From: Plectrocnemia conspersa
Taxonomy: Eukaryota; Arthropoda; Insecta; Trichoptera; Polycentropodidae
NCBI GenBank assembly: GCA_009617715.1
Contig: VTFK01000010.1
Coordinates: 62,001-126,000 of the forward strand
Reading direction: 5' to 3'
Length of the DNA: 64,000 bases
Shown here: positions 46,401 to 58,682 of the stretch, piece after piece
How the letters are laid out: each line of letters begins with the position of its first letter
Position numbering within the stretch: the stretch's first letter is position 1
Notes under the pieces: generated by a model
Told to the model about the DNA's origin: nothing
Databases searched by the model: none
The model's input: only the letters and a program-made list of their open reading frames with translations
Program-made: the position numbers and the translations under genes

Positions 46401-48650
46401 CAATCGAGAATATTCCTAATATTCTCGACTTTCTCCATATGTTTTTTTTAAATACTTATATTTCGATAATATAAGTAATTTTACGGACATACTAATTATA
46501 CATAATATACGTTTACAACCATTTTTATGTTTACCGTTAGTTATTAGTTAAATTCAATAAAAATTTAAAACAAAACGCTTGTGGCGGTTTTTATTTAAAG
46601 GAAAAGTTTTAAAAACTTTCAAAATTTAGGTGAAATTTTTTTAAAAAACTAGAAACAAACATAAAAAAACATTTACTGATAATTTGAGTACATATCATTG
46701 GAGAACTGGAATTATTGGTATGTAGTTTATAGCCTCTAAAACAATATGTCTTTGGCATTTTGTGCTTGTAATTAAATATAAATTTGTTTTTATCGTAGTC
46801 ATTGATATAATATTATAAAAATATTTTTATAATATTTTCTGGTATGAAAACGAGTGTTCATTAATTGATGGTTTTTTATATTAAATATGATTTTTTTATA
46901 ATTAGTATAAAAAGGTGTATTGCATAGTATAAGTTTTCCAAAGGGCAAATTTTTTAGGGTAATTCTGTGGAAAGTCGATTAGTATAGTTAAGAAATATTT
47001 GAATGATTTTTCACCATTCAAAGCTTGTATATATTAAATATCTGGCATGGACCCACTCATTTTTGAACTGCAACATAAAAAATGGGACGGTTTTAAAACA
47101 TTTCAAAAGTACAAATTTAATTTTCAACCAAAAAAATTCTTGAGAAGAAACTTTAATGAAAATAAATTAGACAGATTGATTTTTAGATAATACAGTAAGA
47201 GGGGTAATAATAGCATAAGAGATAATTACGTTTTTAAATCGGCAATTATGCACAATGGAATAAAATCTGTGTTACGTGAGAGTATTATGTATCTTTAACT
47301 AGATCAAGAGAACAAAATCTTGCTCACCCCCTCATCTCCTCGCCACCGATAATAAAAGAAATGAAACACCGAAAGAAATATTATTTACTCGAGGTACAAA
47401 TGAAAGAATTAAAAAAGTAAGTGAGCTTTAAAAAACAAAATAAAATAATACAATAGTTACAGTATTTTATCACATTTTATACGATATTAAAACTTTTTTA
47501 TCCTTCTTTCCGAGGTCGCTAAAGCACTCGGTTAAATTTATATCCATTTTGTCATGGATATAACGAGAACATCCCGGATACAGATGCCTGTCACGGACAT
47601 CTCTCTTGTTTCGTTTCTTTCGCTGTGGGATGTCTCATCATTCCATTGTATAAACAAACTCACAATTCTAATTGTTAAGTAAAAAATATATATTTATAAT
47701 TAAAACAACTTTTAAAGTGATATTATTAAATATTGATTCATTCTTAGCTGCCTGTAAGTTATAACCTAAAATATATGTGTAATACTTTGCAATACAATGA
47801 TTTAAATCTTTAGATAGATTTTGAATATATAAAATAAATATTGTTAATTATCACTCTTGTGGTGCTACCAGCTCATTTTTGATTTATAAAAATATGTAAT
47901 AATATTATTTTATGCTTATAACATTACTATCAATAGAAGCTACAAAATTACGTTCTGAAAAATTTATTTATTTAGCCTAAGCGAATCAAGAAAAGTTCGG
48001 AAACGATGTCAGATACCATAATGGACTTTTTATTCTTCAGGACATCATTATAGTTTGTTTTTATCGCGGTTGACATTTTAGTCATTAACTTTGTTTTTGT
48101 CTTATCGCAAAGTCGATGGGGCTATTGAATAATTGAAACTTTTCAATTGCCCTTCTATTTTCACCGTTTGCGTCGTCTTAATTAAACCTCATTTGAGACG
48201 TTGGAAACACGGTTTTTGTAACTCGGTGAACATTTTGAATTCGCAAGAGAAGGTTTTACATAATGGTACACAATTCAGCCGTCGGAAAACGATCCTGCCG
48301 TCGACAGATTTGCGATAATTGCGAATTTAGCGACGGTCACGATTGTTCGAGGACTGATTTTAAGCCGCCCGTTGTTTGTGACAAGGCCTTCAAATCCCGT
48401 AAACGTGAGCTGAAAAAATTCTCGGCTTTGTTGTTGTTTTGTTGTTGCTGCTGCTGTTTCCACTCAGGAAAAAATCGAGGATCAATCGATGAACTGTCTG
48501 CGAACCTTTTATGGATGGAAGGTTTCACTTTTACAACGGGAAAATATATTATAAACAATAATAAATAAATGTTATTATATACTAATTCAATTATTAAAAG
48601 CAAGTAATTTTATAAATAATTAGATACATAAAATCGATATATTTACTGAC
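43441..48650. other. Mostly AT-rich noncoding stretch
   Basis: Islands of higher complexity: about 43540-43720, 44000-44350, 45825-46010 (GC-rich, with GCAGCCATGGGCGCAAAGTC), 47510-47640 and 48130-48480 (ending in a GTT/GCT trinucleotide tract). None encodes a recognised domain; overlapping frames occur on both strands at 48133-48603, as expected for chance ORFs. No tRNA or rRNA is seen. Confidence 0.4.
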
Positions 48651-48684
48651 TTACTCCAGGACGATGTGTTATATCATTCTGGAG

Positions 48685-48687
<3 letters not shown>
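48651..48687. repeat. 9-bp hairpin next to (AT)n
   Basis: TTACTCCAG and CTGGAGTAA flank 19 nt, immediately before the (AT)n tract. This arrangement may reflect a small MITE with an expanded microsatellite. Confidence 0.6.

Positions 48688-48764
<77 letters not shown>
48687..48764. repeat. (AT)n microsatellite, about 39 units
   Basis: Uninterrupted AT dinucleotides over about 78 bp. Self-complementary, so prone to cruciform extrusion and length change. Confidence 0.95.
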
Positions 48765-48767
<3 letters not shown>

Positions 48768-50558
48768 CTAATTTTAAATATATTAATAAAAAATCAGCTT
48801 TATATAATTATCAGAATATCAATCCTTTATCTCTCATTGCTCTGAATTCCCTCTCGACACTTTTGACACAGATCTTACCGCGATACAGTTGCCAATTAGC
48901 GAATCACAAAATCGACAAAACTCCACGTTTAATTCAGAATCACGACCTGTCTGTATACACATACCGGTATTTTTTTTTACTCTTTTTGCTACCTGTTTAA
49001 TTAACAGCGAGCCGCCGTAGCAATGCGGGAGGTGAAAAGGGATTTTTTACGTATTTTTATTTTATTTTCTGACCCAGCATCCGCTGACAGATACTCACTC
49101 CTTTGATAGGAGCCCGCGTATCAGACTGCAACTTGTGTTCAGTTTTTTTTTTTGCCTCGTCCCGTTTCCCTTGCTTTCTCTGGCTTTATCGGCAATTTAA
49201 CCCGTGCAATTTCACATAAAATTGCACACGTGCATATTCGAGCTTCTGTTAAAAACATATATAAATACAATACATATTTATATTAATTCTCATTGCCAAA
49301 ATTGTATTATATATTTTACTCTCACAGATAATAGATAATGTATTTTATATCAAAATCCAGAAATTGCCTAGAGCACTTTCCACAACAACATAATACCGAA
49401 AATGTACGTACAATTTTACTCAAATGCTCAATTTTTAATTTTCTTTCAAGGTTCCGTCAACCTTCTAGAAAACTTTTCAGATAATTTATTTAAAATGGAA
49501 TTCGTCAAAAAATACGACATTTACTGACTTTATTTTTTATTCATGTATTAGGTAAAGCGGACTTTGTGTTATAAGAAATTAAATCAGTTGTGTTATTTAT
49601 TTAAAAAGCAATAGTATGTATAATTTTTATACTTCTATATTACTTATTGAATGTAATATCTGTTTAGACTGTATTATGTTGATCATTACACAAATATATA
49701 ATACTACATACATATAACATGCTTAAAATGTTATACGTTTGTACTTGATTTTTTTTTTGTACAATATAATATATTTTATAATTAGATGGATACTTCATAG
49801 CCTTATGATTGATAGTGGAAAATGACGTTATTTTTCTATCGAGTTTACTATTTAAAATTAATTAAGTCATTCAAAAGAAAGCTATATAAATAAAATACAA
49901 TACACCTTTTTATACTAATCTTAAAAAAATGCACATTAACATTAAAATACCAACAATATAAGAACACGGTCATTTTTATACCAAAAAATATTATAAGAAT
50001 ATCTCGCAAAACAAATTTTAATACAAGCACAAAATGCCAAAGCACATATTGCGTTAGACGCTAGACAATACAACAATAATTCTAGTTTTCCAATGATATC
50101 CGTCGATTTATCCAATGGTAAAGAAATATATTGATTAATATAGCACGAGGTGCTCATTTACTGTTTTACTCGTTTTTGTATTTCGAGAATTATGTAAATG
50201 TTGAATGATTATTTTTGTTTTCAATGTTTTCAAGTAGTGAATCAGCGAATTCAATTAAGATTTTTTTTTACAAATTTGTACATAACTCACTAGTAAAGAA
50301 ACAATTGCTGCAGCCTTAGAATGCCTCAATAGCTTAGTGTAAGTTAATCCAGATTTAAGCTCTTGAAACTTCTTTTCTCTAATTTTATAATTATTAAGAA
50401 ACTCAAATTGAAATTTAATATGTAACATGTTGAAAAGGGTTCAATGATTATTGTATAATAGAAACGAAAATTGCACAAAGCAAAAATTCCGATCATAGAT
50501 ATGAATATTTTTAAGAATACGTCAATATATTTATATTTAAAATATATAATGCTTTTAA
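48765..50558. other. Noncoding stretch, no gene recognised
   Basis: A patch at 48830-49230 is of higher complexity (CAGCGAGCCGCCGTAGCAATG at 49006-49026 lies within it). The rest is AT-rich. The frames 49848-50157 on the minus strand have no motif. Confidence 0.4.
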
Positions 50559-50632
50559 TATAATAATAGAATATTTTTTAAATATTTTACAATTATATAA
50601 TAATAGAATATTTTTTAAATATTTTACAATTA
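50559..50632. repeat. 37-bp tandem duplication
   Basis: TATAATAATAGAATATTTTT starts at 50559 and again at 50596; the two 37-bp units are identical. Recent slippage or duplication in AT-rich DNA. Confidence 0.9.
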
Positions 50633-50920
50633 TATAAGTATGATACACTATAATTTTCTACTTAAAAATAGAGAAAAATATAAAGTAAAATATATTCGAC
50701 AATCAAATGAATCATATAAATTCAGATTTTTTTTCTGCGTGGAATTTTCGTGTGCGTAATTTTCGTTTGTGCAATAATAAATGCACAATTTGTTATAGAC
50801 AATTTCAAACAACCGAAAACAAAAATCATACGGCTCTAAAGTAAGCCGCACACAATATGTGATTCATCAATGAAAAAAAATATTGTTACCAAACAATTTC
50901 GTAATTAATTGAAAATAATG

Positions 50921-51168
50921 CACAAGAACACATTTCGTGCGTGTCCAAGAAATGATGCAATTGACTCGCAAACATCCTAATCTGCGATTCACAAGAACAG
51001 TTTCGAACCAGCATTATAAAATATGTGACACTTGGTAACACGGAGAAAAGACGCGGTGAGAAACACAAAAGGGAGACGCCAGCAAGACCACACGAATTCA
51101 CAGCAGCAAAGACAAACAGACTAGCTAGGACTGCATTGTCACACTTTTGCAGCCTCAAAACCGATTGT
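50921..51168 (+). repeat. Unnamed dispersed repeat R-B, copy D (short)
   Basis: Shares AGAACACATTTCGTGCGTG, GATGCAATTGACTCGCAAAC, ATCTGCGATTCACAAGAAC and the tail GCAGCCTCAAAACC with the other copies. It lies about 300 bp upstream of the spondin promoter region. The minus-strand frame 50886-51158 is a shadow of this repeat. Confidence 0.55.
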
Positions 51169-51489
51169 GAATATATATAAACCGATCGACTTTTTGGTCA
51201 AACCTGCTTTAGATAATATTCAATTTAAATTTAATTTCCAAAAAAATAAAAATGTAACAAAAAATATTATTTCAAGCACAGATAATCCACACCCGAATAA
51301 TCGAGAGTATTTTAACATTATTACAATCACAGAAATGGGATATTTTTCGTTTATTACGGTTTTATCAATACTTGTACGTTCTACTTTATTATACATACTA
51401 CATGTAGGTCTTCAATGAATAGCTATCGACTATCTCGTCGATCAGATTCTGCATACCCTTTTTTATTCATACCCATTCAACATGTAGCG

Positions 51490-52082
51490 ACACAATGAAG
51501 AGCGCGTGCTCACCTGCGCGCATCCCACATCCGACTTACGCAACCCGGCGGGTAGGTCCGACAGGTGAATCGGCAGCTCCGAAAGCAGAAAAGAAACGGC
51601 ACATATAAAATATTCCATTCAGGCGGGCAGCATCCGCCGATTGAATTAAATATCGTCCGCAAAACAAAGGTGCCCCCAGCGGCCGGCAGTCTGCCCCGAG
51701 TCTGCGGTTCGCCCCGGGCGCTCTCCGTCCTGCTCCGGCCCCTCTTTCGTTCTCTCTCTTGCACACCCAGTCCGTGTTTTGCCTGGTTTGTCTTCAGTCC
51801 GCCGCCAGCCACTGACGCGACGGAACGTACCCGAATCTCTCTATCGGACCGGTATCATTTTTACGCGATCCGCGCACACAACATCCGCAGATAACGCTCT
51901 GAATCTGACATCCGTTCCACCGCCCTTGAACCCGAACTTTCCATTTTTAATTTATATTTTTGTGAAGTGATCTATTTTAGACTACCCGGAACCTTGTCTG
52001 GCTGCAAGCCAACATGTTGCCGGATGACAGGAGAGCCGAGTCGTTTTGATTGTACATATTTTACTGTTTTCGCGCCGCCGAA
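51490..52082 (+). promoter_or_regulatory. Promoter and 5'UTR region of the spondin gene
   Basis: The richest GC and CpG block of the window directly precedes the spondin ATG (for example CCCCCAGCGGCCGGCAG at 51673-51689). No splice acceptor separates it from the ATG, so at least the last part is probably 5'UTR in the same exon. TTCAGTC at 51793-51799 matches the arthropod initiator (TCAGT) and is a possible start site, about 290 bp upstream of the ATG; no TATA box was seen at the right distance. The overlapping open frames on both strands here (51510-51970) reflect composition, not coding. The exact start site is inference. Confidence 0.5.
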
Positions 52083-52296
52083 ATGAATCACCTGATTTTC
52101 ACCATAGTGGTGGCCGCCCTAGCGGCGGGTGCGCTTTCCAAAGTCACACCCCCTCTGCCGCCTGGCTCTAATGAATCGTGCCAACCGGAGAAGATGACCA
52201 TTTATAAGATGGTTATGCACACCTTCTGGACCAGAGATAAATTCCCGAAGCACTATCCAGACTGGAGGCCTCCGGCACAATGGTCCAAAGTTTACG
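52083..52296 (+). CDS. Spondin-domain secreted protein, first coding exon (partial)
   Basis: This exon encodes 71 residues plus one base. ATG at 52083 has a favourable context (GCCGAAATGA) and starts a clear signal peptide (MNHLIFTIVVAALAAGALS), so the product is secreted. A proline-rich linker with one N-glycosylation site (NES, residues 30-32) follows. From Cys33 the sequence matches the start of a Spondin_N domain: TIYKMVMHTFWTRDKFPKHY, then DWRPPAQWSKVY(G), equivalent to the family pattern C..A.Y.(V/L)...W(S/T)...FP..YP..RP.A.WS...G. Known spondins (F-spondin, M-spondin, fat-spondin) are extracellular-matrix proteins, usually with thrombospondin type 1 repeats after this domain. The frame stops 20 bp later unless spliced; ACG|GTAAGA at 52297 is a strong donor in phase 1. 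There is no reeler domain before it, so M-spondin or a related insect spondin fits better than F-spondin. Confidence 0.9.
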
Positions 52297-52949
52297 GTAA
52301 GATTTTGCGTCAACACTAAGTCTAATTAGTTAATAACTCAATAACCGAACTAACAATGAATTATTTTAGAATTAACTATACAGGTGTATTTAAAATAAGC
52401 TGTTAACAAGTATACTATATACACATAGACAATTTATAAATAGGTTTTTGTTTTATTAAACAATATTTTTACTTGTATGTTCATAACTACAATTAATTAC
52501 TATTCTATAGCCTTATATATTTAATTATGCCACTTAGCTTATTTCAAATACATATGCTACAATCCCATATCTTCAATTATAGTAACTAACCATAAAAAAG
52601 TGCTTAAAGCACTGAAAGCAAATCTAAAAATCACTAACATTTTTTATGCCTAACTGTCAAACAAGAAAATTTACGTGGATTAACTGATTTTGATTTGGAA
52701 AAGCATGTCAACAACGAGCTAAACAATTCAGATCGATATCTTTTCTAGAAATAAATGATATTTAATATTGTATATATTTACAAGAAAATTAAAATTATAG
52801 TTTATCACTAAAATAGAAAATTAAGCCATCGAGTAAAAACAAGATGTGTAAAGATAATTTAATAAATCACCTTATACAATATTAAAAATAAATCAAAATA
52901 AAAATGGTATAAATAGTTGAAACAAATCTTTATAATAGTTAATTATTAA
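52297..52949 (+). other. Start of the spondin first intron
   Basis: Begins with GTAAGA. AT-rich, with no recognisable exon, then meets the piggyBac-type insertion. How far the intron extends is unknown; no second spondin exon was recognised before the end of the window. Confidence 0.6.
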
Positions 52950-54102
52950 CAGCTTAACGCCCGTGGACTCGTGTACGAGTATTAAAAGAACATTGTTTAG
53001 TGGCCGTGGGAACATTTTTACGGGTGCTTGTTATTTTGATATTTCCTTGCCATTTGGAAAATTGCAATGACTCACAGATTATGAAACTAGCGGGGAAAGC
53101 TACAATTCGGATATTGCTGTCATTAAAAAAATCTTTGAGGAATAAAATCATGAACGAATAAATATGGTTTTTTCATTCCTAATATTTTGTGTGAATTGAA
53201 AATAGTTGAAATGGTTACAAACTATTTATTTGTAATATAATAATATGTATATATGTTAAAAAAAAATTATACATTTTTGTATAAACGATTTATGAAAATA
53301 TCTATCTATAATATAATATAATTTGCACTCACCAAATTTTTCGGCGTCCATTTTCTGCGTACAACTGTCACTGACACATTTATTTTCACAATAACACTTA
53401 CACCTTATTCTTATTTATAATTATTTTTATTATTACACTATATTCTTATTTGATTTTATCTTAATCACAACCACACTATATTCTTATTTATATTTATTTT
53501 TATTATTTACACTTTTTTATCTATTTTAATATTTTTATCTATTTAAAAATTTCACAGCTTCTGCACATGTATGCTGTATCTTTCCTAACTCCACGTGCAG
53601 AGCAAACACGACATTTTATTCTCACATATTTCACTTCACTTTTTATTTTTATTGGCTGATGATTTGTCAGCTTATCCGAAAGCCTTTATGGTGGATCGAC
53701 AGCACGGCAAGACGTGAAAGAAACTGGCGAAATATCCTCAGAATCGATAGATTCCACTGAATTCTGCATCCATCCTTTAGCCTTACTGAAAAAAAAATCC
53801 TCGAATTTAATTTTTCTGTTACGATTAAAATTTTATCAAACACGGAACGAATTAAACAATGCGCACTAAAATAAATAAAAAAACAACCTCATTTGTTTAT
53901 TCCATTGTTTTTCGAAATATTAGGTAACTAGGTATTGATCAGCGCGATCAACACCTTTTATATATATAAATTTCAATAAAATATTTTATTTGGTTTAAAG
54001 TTATAGGGAATTTACTAAAAAATATAGTTGTTTGCTATTATTTCGCGAGATCGCCCGGCCACCAAGCAAAGTTCGGCAAAAAAAACATCGGGCGGTAAGC
54101 TG
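52950..54102 (-). mobile_element. piggyBac-like element remnant with TTAA target duplication
   Basis: The ends are inverted repeats: CAGCTTAACGCCCG at the left and CGGGCGGTAAGCTG at the right (13 of 14 positions match), each directly flanked by TTAA (52946-52949 and 54103-54106), the strict target site of piggyBac elements. Subterminal CpG-rich palindromes such as ACTCGTGTACGAGT (52967-52980) occur. The interior (1153 bp in all) keeps only the last part of a transposase on the minus strand, so the element is an internally deleted, nonautonomous copy. It sits inside the presumed first intron of the spondin gene. Confidence 0.85.
53539..53685 (-). pseudogene. piggyBac transposase C-terminal cysteine-rich fragment
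   Basis: The minus strand reads RLSDKLTNHQPI, then a basic linker and KCRVCSARGVRKDTAYMCRS followed by C, ending at a TAG (53539-53541). 'RL...H' followed by 'R.KCxVC...G.R..T.Y.C..C' is the zinc-binding, cysteine-rich C terminus of piggyBac transposases (family knowledge). Only two of the usual Cys pairs are present; the final LC..pCF..YHT part is missing. There is a stop just upstream and no catalytic DDD domain. Confidence 0.85.
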
Positions 54103-54106
54103 TTAA

Positions 54107-57100
54107 GTTGGAAATAAACGTGTAAATTTACAAATGACAAATAATGAAACAATATACATTTAACTATATTAATAACCTTAAAACCATAACATCAATATTA
54201 TTTATATGTGCATAAATTGTAAAGTCGTTTTAAGTAGTAGTTTATTTAAAAGATGTAAATGTAGTTAACGACCTATTTAATACAAAACTACTTCAAAATC
54301 TTTACAAAACAGAATAAAGGGAATATTTGTATTTAGTATATTTAGTGTATTAAATTATCCATTGTTTAATTAACCCAAAGCCAATCTTATTCCAGTAAAT
54401 TGATTATTATATAATGCATTTTGTACATATAAATTTTACCAAACGTTAATAGTAAAATAGTCGCACCATTTTATTATAAAGTACAGTGTATCTCGTTTCT
54501 CAATGTTTTCCATTTCTCAAAAATTAAAAAAATTGGAAATATTCGATATGTATTTATATAATCACAAAATATTTGTATGTGGAAAAAATAATTTTATTGA
54601 TTTAATCTACAATAATTTAAGTCAATATTTATAGATGTAAATTATAATTTAGTTATTAATTAAAATAAAAAATAAAATAGTACACAATTATTACATTATT
54701 AATTAATTTCAAATATGAAATTTTATTAAATTTAGACTATTATATTTAATGCATCAAAATCTTTTTTAATATAAATTTAAAAAAAAATACAACATCATAT
54801 TGCATGATTTACATATTATATTATAATTTAAATAAAATCATTGACTCTTGTTAGGAGCTAAAATTATATTTTAATTTAAAATCCCTGTCCCTTTTTTCAC
54901 TACTTGATTTGAATGGAGCTGTGAATATAGCGGATTTGAACCATTTGTAGTATTAAAAAATTTGCAGTGGTTAAAAACCATTTGAAATTATTCGTATAAA
55001 TTAAGTTTTTTAGCATAAACGCTAATAAGGTAAAAATGATTTATTTATATATTTAAAAAATTTGGACCCCTCATATAATATATTATATATACGCAGAAAA
55101 TTTTCGAAATAGCCTTTTGATTTTTAGTATCCTCCATTGATATTTTTAAAATCTAGTTACCTTATATAATATGAACAGCGCCTACCTATCATTTAATATA
55201 AAATAATTGAGTATTTTAATAGCTAATGTTTTGGTAGTTTTCCGTATATAATCTATAACATTAGTAGGATCAAACTCTTATCATACTTACAGCAAAAAAA
55301 ATGCTATATGAAAAAAAAACTTTTCCAGGAAGCAAACTAAGTAAATATATTACCTACAGGTCCCTATTTAACAAGTACCTACTGGGCTTTATTTCAACTT
55401 CCTGCCAACTTCGGCTAGTATATTATTAAACATATAATACATACAGTTACTTAGAGAAACAGGATAAGCATCCCAAAATATATTATATATGTATCAATTC
55501 ATTGAATGCAATAATAATAACATTACGTAAAAATGTTTTCACACTTTTCATTTATTATTTTGTTATATCAATATATATATATATTATATTAGAGCTCTTA
55601 AGGTTAGTGGTTTTCGTTCTTGTATTACATAATGGACGATATTCTAAATCATTCACCAGATGTAATAGGTTTAATCTAAGTGGCGCGTAGTAATTAGCGG
55701 CTATTCTTTGATGTTTATTTTCTTTCATTACACATATGATATGAAGCGATAAATTTCGCAAAAGTGTTACAAATAACCATTCCAGATTAGGAAGTCTACT
55801 ACGAGCACGCTGTTAAGGCAATAAAAAGTCTTACAGCCTTACTTTAACGACTCGCGCTCGCTATGTTTTCCAGTTCAAAAAACACATATATAAATTATAA
55901 TAATATAATATGTTATTACTGGCAGTCATCACAGTTATTAGAGCGTGGCTGACCCTTAAGCACAGTGGTCAAATACGGCAAGCAGCTATTAACTAGACCG
56001 GAGACGATCCCGCGAGAGGAATCGACCCTCGTCTGGTCTCAGATCGCTCATTTTCATTAGCTCGAAGAAGACATTTGTCATTGTCCGTTTGGTTTCTTTC
56101 GCCGGCGACATTGGAGGGGTCGTATCAATCAAAGGCTGTCCGTGGGGGAGTCGGAATGATTAATTTGTTTTCTATGCTTAATGAATTCCGGTCAGAACAA
56201 CAGTTGCGTGCTTAATTAAAAGCGATGTCGTCCTCTTGTTCAAGTCTCAATGTCAAGACGTTTGCAAATTCGCAATTAGTCTATTTAAGATTGACGAAAG
56301 AATGTCAGACGTCCGAAATTAAGATCAATTACTCATTTTAAAATCAATTAGTTTGACAACAGTATCAATGTAACAATTGAGGTGAAGGCGATTAAAAAAA
56401 TACTTTGCACTGCAATAATAAATTTTCTTGTGAACAATTAATCTTTCAATTAACTTTAACTAGTATCTAAATAGTCATAGCATATTTATTAAATATAGAA
56501 TCTCTGATAAATGTATAAACAAACCAATAAAATTGAAAAAATATATACACTTTTAAATATGACGTCAAATAAAGGCCGAAATAATGCAACTGAACATAAC
56601 GGTCACTTAAGCGAGACTGAACAATTAGACCGGCAATATTTTTTTTAAACTCAGGTGAGCAATTAAAAACGACAAATTTCTTTGCATAGTTCTCAAAATC
56701 ACGGTTAAAATTACCTGTTAAAATATTTCGGTCAGAATATGCACTTGTAAAGAGTTACACACTATTTTAAGGAGTGCCCCATTTTATGTAATGATTTATT
56801 TATTAATACGTAATATTACATTTTATATAATCAAACAATATAAGCAAATATTTTACAGATATTATTTAAAGGTAATATCGAGTATTGTTATTAGATAAAG
56901 TACCATATAATAGTTGGTCCTTATTTATATATAGTCAGTAGTAAATATATATACAAAAATGTTTTATTACTGCCAATTTGATTTCAAGATCTAGTTCGGT
57001 ATCCACTTTCTAAGCCGTATACATTTATTATACGTTAACTGTGATGAAATATAGTTACTTTATACGTTATATTAATTTAATGTGTAACACTAAGTCTATA

Positions 57101-58293
57101 ACTAAATGTATCTCAATTCATTATTATATGCATATAATATAATACATAATTATTAGGTATATTAATATCAAAGAAAAAATAGCAATGCAAGATAATTAGT
57201 ATTGTTTGAGAGCTTAAACCCTTTTGTCTACTAAGCTGTAACGATCGCACATAATTAATTAACCTTGCCAGTTGGTTCACCAATATACTTTTTTGCCATA
57301 AAAAATCGCCAACGAAAGTAATGCTCAGTAAATTTTACAACAAATATTTAACTGAGCGACTTAATTGAGGGGATGACATTTAGACTAATTGAAACAGTAA
57401 TTTAATTATTTATTTTCTCTCTCTCTCTCTATGTCTCCACATATAGAAAAGAGTCACGGTTTAAATATACATCAAAAGAGTTCTAGTTAAAGCTTCAAAC
57501 GCCTCTCATTCGTGAATTTCGAAAAACAAACTGACGTTCCAAATCGTCGACTTGACATAGATGAAAACCCCGATTGTGTGCGTTTGACATAACAAATTCG
57601 ATCGGTAATAAAATTTAGCGACGCCTAAATAATACCTTGATATTTGGGAAAGAAAAGCCAAGAATCAATTACGTGTATGTCGTCTTCAAAGGATCTCGTA
57701 ACGCAAAGACTATTATCCGAAGCGATTTTCTTTATGAAAGATTACGTATACTCACACAAGATGTTCTCATATCTGAAAGGCAAACTTAGCTTTTCATATG
57801 TACATGAGAGTATACGGATCATAAATTTGGTTAGTTATATATTTTTTTCATTGCGGTAAACATTTCCGAAATGTAATGTTTTCATGTTGTTAGATAGTCG
57901 TAATCTCTGTTGTTTTATTCATTATTTATCATAAAAATACTTTGTTTTAAATGTATATAATCTACACAGGATTTACTTATGTGAATATATGTCATTAAAA
58001 TAAGGTCAGTATTTAAACACTAAAAAAAATTTGGAATAGAGTAATTGCAAATGCTTCTGATCCGAAATTTTAATTTGTAATATTTATCGTTGATCGTGCA
58101 ACGTCTTTAATACTGTTTTATAGTCGTGATATTTATATATTATATAAATGAAACATATGTAAAACAGATTACGCAACTCAACAGTTGGCATAATTGACGA
58201 TGTTTATAAACAAACGCCTGTATAAATATCAATATTATCGATAAATAAGCAATGATAGGTATCACTTGAGAAAATATTAACTTAAGATAAGAA
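54107..58293. other. Presumed spondin intron, no exon recognised
   Basis: AT-rich, with a higher-complexity block at about 55800-56270 (GACCGGAGACGATCCCGCGA, mirrored by CGTCTGGTCTC at 56031-56041) that could be an intronic regulatory element, another at 57480-57640, and a (TC)n tract at 57416-57430. The frame 57644-57859 is unrecognised. Confidence 0.4.
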
Positions 58294-58375
58294 GCAGTCG
58301 TGGCCGAGCGGTTAAGGCGTCTGACTAGAAATCAGATTCCCTCTGGGAGCGTAGGTTCGAATCCTACCGACTGCG
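58294..58375 (+). tRNA. tRNA-Ser(AGA), copy 7 (opposite strand)
   Basis: The same 82-nt sequence as the minus-strand copies: acceptor GCAGTCG/CGACTGC, discriminator G, anticodon AGA in loop CTAGAAA, variable arm CCCTCTGGG, intact A and B boxes, no intron. GATAAGAA lies immediately upstream (58286-58293) and T6 at 58379-58384 terminates transcription. It is the only member on the plus strand, isolated about 31 kb from the pairs, and probably lies inside the spondin first intron in the same orientation as the host gene. Confidence 0.98.
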
Positions 58376-58670
58376 AAATTTTTTAATAATATTTTTAATA
58401 TAAAATATCACATTATGACATCATTTATTTGTACAGAATGAGTCTTAGCGCCAATTCTGGTTATCGATAGTCACATCTTATTGATCATTGATGTCACTAA
58501 CACCAATTTGCAATACATATTTAGAGCACTGAATATATTATAACTAACGGTATAATTCTAGATTTAACTTAATTTAATTTTGAAATAGTCTTTACCCTGA
58601 CTGAATCTTGAATCATCTTTGACTGTGTTTAAATATAAACGTATCTCACCCATATACTATAACGTAGCAC
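58376..58670. other. AT-rich spacer
   Basis: No feature recognised apart from the tRNA terminator. Confidence 0.5.
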
Positions 58671-58682
58671 ACGTTCTTAAAA

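Noticed and set aside
17811..47060. Shared CTGGCAYGGACCCAC motif near 17824 (inverted) and 47042
   Set aside because: The match is about 15 bp in otherwise unaligned AT-rich flanks; too short to call a repeat without a genome search.
48133..48603. Four overlapping frames on both strands
   Set aside because: Overlap on both strands and low-complexity runs (poly-Cys/poly-Gln from a trinucleotide tract) indicate chance ORFs.
51510..51970. Several overlapping open frames on both strands
   Set aside because: They lie in the GC-rich promoter/5'UTR block upstream of the spondin ATG, where stop codons are rare by composition. Arg/Pro-rich products without domains.
52119..52316. Minus-strand frame opposite the spondin exon
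   Set aside because: It is the antisense shadow of the spondin coding exon.
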